Part shown: piece by piece, positions 1 to 5,645 of the stretch
How the letters are laid out: each line of letters opens with the position of its first letter
Numbering within the stretch: the stretch's first letter is position 1
Source: JAWWBN01 sp033720955
GTDB taxonomy: Bacteria; Acidobacteriota; Thermoanaerobaculia; Multivoradales; JAHEKO01
Assembly: GCA_033720955.1 (NCBI GenBank)
Contig: JAWWBN010000245.1
Coordinates: forward strand, 1 to 5,645
Reading direction: 5' to 3'
DNA length: 5,645 nucleotides
Position numbers and translations under genes: made by a program
The notes under the pieces: model-generated
Told to the model about the DNA's origin: nothing
The model's database searches: none
Seen by the model: the letters and a program-made list of their open reading frames with translations, nothing else

Positions 1-737
1 CCAACAGCAGTTTCGTCTTCGGCCAGCCCGAGGACCGGATCTTCCAGCCCCGCGCCTCGTTCTTCGCCGACCCCAACGAGCACCGCGAGGTCCTGCGTCA
101 GTCCACCCTGAGGGTGATGGGCCGGGACACCGGCGGCCGCGCCCTGCTGGGCTCGGACCGCACCCGGGCGCTGTCCGAGATCGTGGACGACACGGGCTCC
201 TACTACTGGCTGAGCTTCTCCCCCGACCGCGCCTTCGACGACCGCGTCCACACCTTGCGGGTCGAGGTCGCCGGCGACGTCCGCGTCCGCAGCCGGCGCG
301 GCTTCCGCGACCTGTCGCGTCAGAGCCACGCCCGGCTCGCCACGCTGGGGGCCGCGTTGGTGGACACCGGCGACCCGTCGGACGACGTCCGGGTCGTCCT
401 GGGGACGCCGTACCGGGCCGGCTGGCGTCAGGTGGAGCTTCCGGTTCGGCTCGAGGTGCCCGCCGACCGGGTGGTCTTCCTGCCCGAGGAGGGCGGCTTC
501 GTCGCCCGCCTCGAGCTGCGGCTCGCCGCCGTCGCCGCCGCCGACCGCCACACCGAGGTGCCGCTGATCCCGGTCACCCTGAGAGTTCCCAGGCTGCCCC
601 CCCTGGGGGCGGTGCTGCCGTTCGAGACGCGGGTGACCGTCGCGCGGGCGGCCCACACCCTGGCCGTGTCGCTCTTCGACCCGCTGGGCGGGCGGGTGCT
701 CCTGGCCACCGCCGAGATCCCGGAGCCGACGCGGTAG
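1..737 (+). CDS. VWFA-related (acidobacterial-type) protein, C-terminal part; 5' end outside window
   Basis: The reading frame is open from base 3 to a TAG at 735-737, giving 244 residues of a longer protein. The Met at base 114 is internal, because the frame stays open and homologous-looking upstream of it. In the visible part, residues 38-104 resemble the end of the VWFA-related domain common in Acidobacteriota (TIGR03436 type): a 'DTGGRAL' stretch, then 'DDTGSYYWLSFSP', then a strand pattern ending in 'VRVRSRRGFRDLS', which matches the usual GYY-LG-(Y/F)-P ... HR-EGYRD layout. Residues about 128-240 look like the beta-rich C-terminal module these proteins carry, with alternating hydrophobic strands and a final 'LAVSLFDPLGG'. 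The MIDAS metal-site motif and any signal peptide would lie upstream, unseen. Members are usually exported, but their function is unknown. It lies 10 bp upstream of the next + gene, so co-transcription is likely. Confidence 0.82.
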   Translation, partial: NSSFVFGQPEDRIFQPRASFFADPNEHREVLRQSTLRVMGRDTGGRALLGSDRTRALSEIVDDTGSYYWLSFSPDRAFDDRVHTLRVEVAGDVRVRSRRGFRDLSRQSHARLATLGAALVDTGDPSDDVRVVLGTPYRAGWRQVELPVRLEVPADRVVFLPEEGGFVARLELRLAAVAAADRHTEVPLIPVTLRVPRLPPLGAVLPFETRVTVARAAHTLAVSLFDPLGGRVLLATAEIPEPTR

Positions 738-741
738 GCTC

Positions 742-762
742 GGGGGCATGCGACACGCCCCC
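742..762 (+). promoter_or_regulatory. Hairpin enclosing the start codon of the NTF2-like gene
   Basis: GGGGGC at 742-747 is the exact reverse complement of GCCCCC at 757-762. The 9-nt loop between them contains the ATG at 748-750. The G run that could serve as a weak ribosome binding site is inside the stem. A stem of six G-C pairs would hide this start unless a ribosome finishing the upstream gene (stop at 735-737) opens it, so it may make expression depend on translational coupling. The pairing is directly visible; the regulatory role is inferred. In DNA this GC-rich a chance 6-bp stem is not rare. Confidence 0.35.
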
Positions 763-1257
763 CTCCTCGCCGCGGCGACCCTGGCCGTCGCCGTCGCCGC
801 CTCCGCCCAGGGCCCCACCCAGGAGGCCGACGACGACGCCTGCCGGCGCGAGGTGGTCGAGCTGCACCGCTTTCTCGAGCGCTGGTCCAACGCCGAGCTC
901 CCTGCCGACGACGAGGCGTTCGCCCGCTTCGACCGCGCCATCGCCCCCGGCTTCACCCTCGTCTCGCCCTCGGGCGAGATGAGCGAGCGCGAGGCGATCG
1001 TGGCGGCGGTCCGCAGGGCCCACGGCCGCTGGCTGCCGGAGGGCGGCCGGATCGAGGTCCGCAACTACCGCTTCCACGCCGCCTCCGGCGACCTGGTGGT
1101 GTGCAGCTACGAGGAGTGGCACCACCTGCCGCGCGGCCGCAACGGCCGTCTCTCGAGCGCGGTCCTGACGGCCGATCCGGCGGCGCCCGGCGGGCTCGCC
1201 TGGCTCCACCTCTCCGAGGTCTGGCTCGAGGCCCCGTCCCCGGCCGGCTCGCCCTAG
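748..1257 (+). CDS. Secreted NTF2-like / DUF4440-type protein
   Basis: This is a 169-residue protein whose N-terminus reads as a Sec signal peptide: 'MRH', a hydrophobic core at residues 5-18 rich in Ala, Leu and Val, and an A-S-A site predicting cleavage after Ala20. That supports the ATG at 748. The mature part (about 149 residues) has the DUF4440/SnoaL-like NTF2-fold layout: an N-terminal helix with 'VVELHRFLERW' (residues 36-46), a central 'FDRAIAPGFTLVSPSGEMSEREAIV' region split by a turn, then strands including 'RIEVRNYRF' (101-109), 'DLVVCSYEEW' (115-124) and 'LAWLHLSEVWL' (150-160). Two Cys (32 and 119) could form a periplasmic disulfide. NTF2-like proteins include enzymes and pure binding proteins, and nothing here fixes a substrate. 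The Shine-Dalgarno is poor, and translation may be coupled to the gene ending 10 bp upstream. The stop overlaps the stop of sdhB on the other strand. Confidence 0.8.
   Translation: MRHAPLLAAATLAVAVAASAQGPTQEADDDACRREVVELHRFLERWSNAELPADDEAFARFDRAIAPGFTLVSPSGEMSEREAIVAAVRRAHGRWLPEGGRIEVRNYRFHAASGDLVVCSYEEWHHLPRGRNGRLSSAVLTADPAAPGGLAWLHLSEVWLEAPSPAGSP
1254..1257. other. Shared palindromic stop (CTAG) of two convergent genes
   Basis: CTAG gives TAG to the + gene (1255-1257) and TAG to sdhB on the - strand (1256-1254). The coding regions therefore overlap by 4 bp tail to tail, and no intergenic space is left for a classical terminator for either transcript. Confidence 0.9.
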
Positions 1258-1993
1258 CCGTCGAGCAGCTTCGCCTTCAGGTAGTCCCGGTTCATGCGGG
1301 CGATCACCTCGACCGGGATCTCCTTCGGGCACACCCCTTCGCACTCGCGGAAGTTGGTGCAGTACCCGAAGTGCCTCTCCATCTCCTCCACCATGTGCCG
1401 CACCCGCCGGTACCGCTCCACCTGCCCCTGGGGCAGCGCCGCCAGGTGGGCCACCTTGGCGGCGGTGAAGAGCTGGGCGGCGCCGTTGGGGCACTGCGCC
1501 ACGCAGGCGCCGCAGCCGATGCAGGCGGCGGCGTCCATGGCCCGGTCGGCGCTCGCCTTGTCGATGGGGATCTCGTTGGCCTCCGGCGCGCTGCCGGTGT
1601 TGACCGAGATGAAGCCGCCCGACTGGATGATCCTGTCGAAGGGCGAGCGATCGACCACCAGGTCCTTGAGGACGGGAAAGGCGCGGGAGCGCCACGGCTC
1701 GACCCGGATCTCGTCGCCGTCCTCGAACTTGCGCATGTGGAGCTGGCAGGTCGCCGTGGCCGCCTCCGGCCCGTGCGCCTTGCCGTTGATCATGACGCCG
1801 CAGGAGCCGCAGATCCCCTCGCGACAGTCGTGCTCGAAGGCGATGGGCTCGCCGCCCTCCTCGATCAGCCGCTCGTTGACCACGTCGAGCATCTCCAGGA
1901 AGGACATCTCCGGCTCGGCATCGACCCGGTAGGTCTCGAAGGCGCCGGCGGTCTCGGTGTCGGGCTGCCGCCAGACGTGCAGGGTCAGCTTCA

Positions 1994-1994
<1 letters not shown>
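1254..1994 (-). CDS. sdhB: Succinate dehydrogenase/fumarate reductase iron-sulfur subunit
   Basis: This 246-residue subunit carries electrons from the FAD of SdhA to the quinone site at the membrane. All three cluster motifs are intact. For the N-terminal plant-ferredoxin-type [2Fe-2S], Cys57, Cys62, Cys65 and Cys83 lie in 'CREGICGSCG' and 'TATCQ'. For [4Fe-4S], Cys158, Cys161 and Cys164 in 'CIGCGACVAQCPN' are joined by Cys222. For [3Fe-4S], the ligands are Cys168, Cys212 and Cys218. The length and the 'HFGYCTNFRECEGVCPKEIP' block are typical of the type B (Bacteroidetes/Bacillus-like) family. The start ATG (1992-1994) overlaps the sdhA TGA by one base and has AGGAG 9 nt upstream. The same frame stays open far upstream within sdhA, but the family N-terminus begins at this Met. 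It is the last gene of sdhCAB. Sequence alone does not tell whether the enzyme works as succinate oxidase or fumarate reductase. Confidence 0.97.
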
Positions 1995-3910
<1,916 letters not shown>

Positions 3911-3911
3911 C

Positions 3912-4601
3912 TCAGCCTCCGACGATCCCGGTCAGCACAGCCACCGGGAACGAGATGTTGACCACGGCGATGACGACGGCGAACACCTGCGCGAACCGGC
4001 GCCGCCAGTCGTTCGGGTCGTCGGCCACGTACCAGCCCAGCGACTGGAACATGCTCCACAGCCCGTGGTAGAGGTGCAGCCCCAGCAGCACCTGGGCGAC
4101 GACGTAGAAGGCCGCCACCCACCAGACGCTGAAGCCGGCGACGACGTTGTGGTAGACGTCGCCGTGCACGAAGTCGGGGTGCGCCCACGCCGGCCCGAAG
4201 GTGAAGTGGGCCAGGTGGTAGAGGATGAACGCCAGCACGATCACCCCGCCCCAGCGCATGGTGCGCGAAGCGTAGGTCGCCTTGATCCGGGCGCGCCGCT
4301 CGTAGTCCTGTGGCCGCGCCCGCCGTGCCAGGAGGGTGAGCTGCGCGGCGGAGAGGATGTGGAGACCGGCCGCCGCCAGAAGCGCCACCCGGGCGACCCA
4401 GAGCACCCCCTCCCGCGGCAGGACCGGCTTGCCGAAGTCGCGCAGGAACTCGGCGTACTTGTTCATCGCCTCGGCGCCCTGGTAGAGCTTCAGGTTGCCC
4501 GCCATGTGGACGAAGACGAAGCCGAAGAGCAGGAAACCGGTAGCCGCCATCACCGCCTTCTTGCCCACCGGCGACCGATAGAACGCGAGAATCTTGCTCA
4601 T
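3912..4601 (-). CDS. sdhC: Succinate dehydrogenase cytochrome b subunit (type B, five-helix, di-heme)
   Basis: This 229-residue membrane anchor (sdhC b558 family) binds two hemes b and the quinone, almost certainly menaquinone if the host is an acidobacterium (inferred). Five hydrophobic helices fall near residues 15-36, 66-92, 116-136, 153-180 and 205-227. Histidines sit where this family has its axial ligands: His32 in 'VHMAGNLKLYQG', His81 in 'GLHILSA', His129 in 'LYHLAHFTFG' and His176 in 'GLHLYHGLW'. His132 and His179 are nearby alternatives. I chose the ATG at 4599-4601. A GTG two codons upstream (4605-4607) is possible, but its G is part of the GAGGGAG ribosome binding site, whereas the ATG sits 5 nt after it. 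The protein starts 'MSKILAFYRSPVGKKAVMA', as family members do. One anchor protein instead of SdhC plus SdhD identifies a three-subunit enzyme. First gene of the operon. Confidence 0.96.
   Translation of the reverse strand: MSKILAFYRSPVGKKAVMAATGFLLFGFVFVHMAGNLKLYQGAEAMNKYAEFLRDFGKPVLPREGVLWVARVALLAAAGLHILSAAQLTLLARRARPQDYERRARIKATYASRTMRWGGVIVLAFILYHLAHFTFGPAWAHPDFVHGDVYHNVVAGFSVWWVAAFYVVAQVLLGLHLYHGLWSMFQSLGWYVADDPNDWRRRFAQVFAVVIAVVNISFPVAVLTGIVGG
3916..3920 (-). promoter_or_regulatory. Ribosome binding site of sdhA
   Basis: A GGAGG on the minus strand lies 5 nt before the sdhA ATG (3910-3908) and inside the last codons of sdhC. It supports the chosen start. Confidence 0.8.
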
Positions 4602-4606
4602 CGTCA

Positions 4607-4613
4607 CTCCCTC
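4607..4613 (-). promoter_or_regulatory. Ribosome binding site of sdhC (decides ATG over GTG)
   Basis: The minus strand reads GAGGGAG, then TGACG, then the ATG at 4601-4599, a normal 5-nt spacing. The alternative GTG start (4607-4605) begins with the last G of this motif and so could not use it. Confidence 0.75.
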
Positions 4614-4619
4614 GACAGG

Positions 4620-4635
4620 AGGGTGCAGTCACCCT
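4620..4635. repeat. 16-bp palindrome in the sdhC leader (operator or 5' stem-loop candidate)
   Basis: AGGGTG (4620-4625) and CACCCT (4630-4635) are perfect inverted repeats around the 4-nt centre CAGT. The element ends 6 nt upstream of the sdhC ribosome binding site. It could be a dimeric regulator's operator at the transcription start, or a short 5' stem-loop in the mRNA. The symmetry is seen directly; any role is inferred. Confidence 0.4.
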
Positions 4636-4640
4636 GCCCC

Positions 4641-4669
4641 TATCTACCATCTACTCCGTGAAACGGCCA
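4641..4669 (-). promoter_or_regulatory. Candidate sdhCAB promoter (weak)
   Basis: On the minus strand a possible -35 TGGCCG (4669-4664) is followed after 17 nt by a possible -10 TAGATA (4646-4641). The TGG just before the -10 gives an extended -10 pattern. Each hexamer matches the sigma-70 consensus at only three positions. The position is good: just after the pcnB stop and about 40 nt before sdhC, in the AT-richer patch. The predicted transcription start is around 4634-4635, at the edge of the palindrome. Treat it as a candidate only. Confidence 0.25.
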
Positions 4670-4672
4670 GCT

Positions 4673-4688
4673 CCGGCTGACCCGCCGG
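4673..4688 (-). terminator. Weak hairpin after the pcnB-like gene
   Basis: CCGGC (4673-4677) pairs with GCCGG (4684-4688) across a 6-nt loop, starting 4 nt after the stop codon of the pcnB-like gene. No T run follows directly on the minus strand (only a short GTTTC about 10 nt later), so it is at best a poor intrinsic terminator. Confidence 0.18.
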
Positions 4689-4692
4689 GCCC

Positions 4693-5645
4693 TCAGCGCC
4701 GCGCCGGTCGCGCCCGGCGGCGGCGCGGCCGTCCCCGCCCCCGCGGGCGGCGACGCCTGCGCTCCTCCGCTGGCGGGCGGTTGGCCGCCACCCGGCGCCA
4801 GGCCTCGAGGTCCCCCCGCTCGTCCCCCTCCGCCCTCGCCACGATCTCGAGCAGCAGCAGCAGGTCCGGGAACCAGGCTCGTTGCGCCAGCCGGAGCCGT
4901 TCCGTCTCGCTCCACGACTCGGAGCGGATGCGGTCCAGGGTGACCATGGTCTGGGCGACCTGCTCCGCCTTCGCCCGCGCCAGGGTGAGGCGCTGGAAGA
5001 AGGGGGTGATCTCGTCCAGGACCACCTGGCGCAGCGGCTCGCCCCGCAGCCGCTTGCCGCGGCTCTCCTGCTCCCGCTGACGCCGGGCGACGACGCTGCC
5101 GATGAGGAGAGCCGACAGCAGCCCGATCTCGGAGGGCTCGTTGCCGGCCGCCACCCGCTCGTCCAGCACGGGGAGGACCTCCCCGTAGCGGCCGAGGCCG
5201 AGCCGCTCGACCTCCAGGAGAGCGCGGACCTCCGGCAGCGCCACGTCCACCAGGCCCAGCTCCAGCATCCACTGGACCGTGGCTCCGGCGCGGCCGCTCC
5301 GGAGGATGCCGAGCAGCTCCTCGGTGAGCCGCGCCGGGGCGGCCTTCAGGAGCTCCTCCCGCTGCTCGTAGATCGCGCGCTGCGTCTCGCTCTCGATGGA
5401 CAGCCCCAGTCGCCCCGCCAGCTCGCAGGCGCGGGTCATCCGGATCGGATCCTCTCGGAAGCGCACCTCGGGCTCGCCGATCACCCGCAGGAGGCGGCGC
5501 TCGAGGTCCTCGATGCCGCCGACGTAGTCGATCACCGAGTAGTCGGCGATGTTGTAGAAGAGCGCGTTGATCGTGAAGTCGCGGCGGAAGGCGTCCTCTC
5601 GCGGGGTGCCGAAGACGTTGTCGTCGGTGATCAGCAGATCGTCGG
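4693..5645 (-). CDS. pcnB: Poly(A) polymerase PcnB-like / class II tRNA nucleotidyltransferase superfamily, C-terminal part; 5' end outside window
   Basis: The minus frame is open from the right edge to a TGA at 4695-4693, giving 316 visible residues. The apparent GTG start at 5535 is internal, since the family sequence continues upstream of it. Visible residues 7-36 contain 'DDNVFGTPREDAFRRDFTIN' followed by 'ALFYN', then 'VIDYVGG' (37-43) and 'RFREDPIRMTRA' (61-72). These are the RRD and ED-R nucleotide-binding motifs of class II nucleotidyltransferases, in the form typical of bacterial PcnB. 'PARLTEELLGILRSG' (about 102-116) begins the helical neck. The catalytic GG..RD..L / D-x-D motifs lie outside the window. 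The last 30 residues contain 16 Arg; basic tails are known in PcnB and suit RNA binding. PcnB adds 3' A-tails that promote RNA decay. A CCA-adding enzyme is the main alternative, which the missing N-terminal half would help resolve. No functional link to sdh is evident. Confidence 0.87.
   Translation of the reverse strand, partial: DDLLITDDNVFGTPREDAFRRDFTINALFYNIADYSVIDYVGGIEDLERRLLRVIGEPEVRFREDPIRMTRACELAGRLGLSIESETQRAIYEQREELLKAAPARLTEELLGILRSGRAGATVQWMLELGLVDVALPEVRALLEVERLGLGRYGEVLPVLDERVAAGNEPSEIGLLSALLIGSVVARRQREQESRGKRLRGEPLRQVVLDEITPFFQRLTLARAKAEQVAQTMVTLDRIRSESWSETERLRLAQRAWFPDLLLLLEIVARAEGDERGDLEAWRRVAANRPPAEERRRRRPRGRGRPRRRRARPARR
4696..4785 (-). other. Arg-rich low-complexity C-terminal tail of the PcnB-like protein
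   Basis: The last 30 codons encode 16 arginines with Pro, Gly and Ala between them and almost no hydrophobic residues, so the tail is probably disordered and strongly basic. It is in frame with the preceding helical domain, with no sign of a frameshift. Basic tails of this kind occur in bacterial poly(A) polymerases and are likely RNA contacts. Confidence 0.7.

Larger units (their letters stand above)
4602..4692. other. Intergenic region between pcnB-like gene and sdhC
   Basis: These 91 bp are the longest non-coding stretch in the window. They include the only clearly AT-richer patch (about 4641-4663), which fits a promoter for the sdh operon that separates it from the pcnB-like gene upstream. 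The minus strand has GTAGAT repeated with a 7-bp period at about 4642-4654. The region also holds the palindrome at 4620-4635 and a 5-bp stem at 4673-4688. Confidence 0.6.

Noticed and set aside
524..548. GCC-rich triplet tract in the VWFA-related gene
   Set aside because: It encodes Ala/Val residues in a beta-strand region and reflects GC-rich codon choice, not a true repeat array.
1230..1260. GC-rich inverted repeats such as CCGGCCGG near the convergent junction, as a bidirectional terminator
   Set aside because: The stems are short and interrupted and no T run follows on either strand. They lie within coding sequence of composition that gives such matches by chance.
574..1695. Long minus-strand open frame across the NTF2-like gene and the 3' part of sdhB
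   Set aside because: It is a shifted-frame shadow of sdhB and an antisense frame of the + gene, with low-complexity composition and no signal, domain or start context.
4852..4863. Four CAG triplets in a row, a possible microsatellite or phase-variable repeat
   Set aside because: They encode consecutive leucines in a helix of the PcnB-like protein at a position where the family is hydrophobic. A triplet repeat would not shift frame, and four units is too short to be notable.
4640..5272. Minus-strand open frame overlapping the pcnB-like gene in another frame
   Set aside because: It is a Gly/Ala/Arg/Pro low-complexity shadow; the pcnB frame carries the conserved motifs.

Overview
The window is very GC-rich (about 70% by eye) and almost entirely coding. 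It holds five real genes in two convergent blocks. Reading + from the left edge are the 3' part of a VWFA-related protein of the type abundant in Acidobacteriota and a small secreted NTF2-like/DUF4440 protein. Reading - from the right edge are the 3' part of a pcnB-type poly(A) polymerase gene and a complete sdhC-sdhA-sdhB operon. The acidobacterial VWFA-type protein, the three-subunit type B succinate dehydrogenase and the high GC suggest an Acidobacteriota bacterium (perhaps a Thermoanaerobaculia-like lineage). A Myxococcota or another high-GC Gram-negative is not excluded. The assignment is inference from protein character, not from a search.

Layout: 1-737 (+) VWFA-related protein, N-terminus outside the window; 748-1257 (+) signal-peptide-bearing NTF2-like protein, 10 bp downstream; 1254-1994 (-) sdhB; 1994-3910 (-) sdhA; 3912-4601 (-) sdhC; 4602-4692 a 91-bp intergenic stretch with a 16-bp palindrome, a weak promoter candidate and a weak hairpin; 4693-5645 (-) pcnB-like gene, running off the right edge. 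The two blocks meet tail to tail at a CTAG (1254-1257) that supplies the stop codon to both strands.

Function: SdhC (five-helix di-heme cytochrome b anchor), SdhA (covalent-FAD subunit) and SdhB (2Fe-2S, 4Fe-4S and 3Fe-4S subunit) form a membrane-bound succinate:quinone oxidoreductase linking the TCA cycle to the quinone pool. All diagnostic cofactor and catalytic residues are present. The genes are packed for translational coupling: 1-nt gap sdhC/sdhA, 1-nt overlap sdhA/sdhB, each with a good Shine-Dalgarno. The pcnB-like product is an RNA 3'-end nucleotidyltransferase with no obvious link to respiration. The two + genes look like envelope or periplasmic proteins of unknown role.

I found no evidence of a new biological system, mobile element, CRISPR array or RNA gene. 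The points worth a second look are small: the palindrome before sdhC, the hairpin enclosing the start codon at 748, the shared stop palindrome, and a proton-path glutamate that appears to be absent from SdhC.
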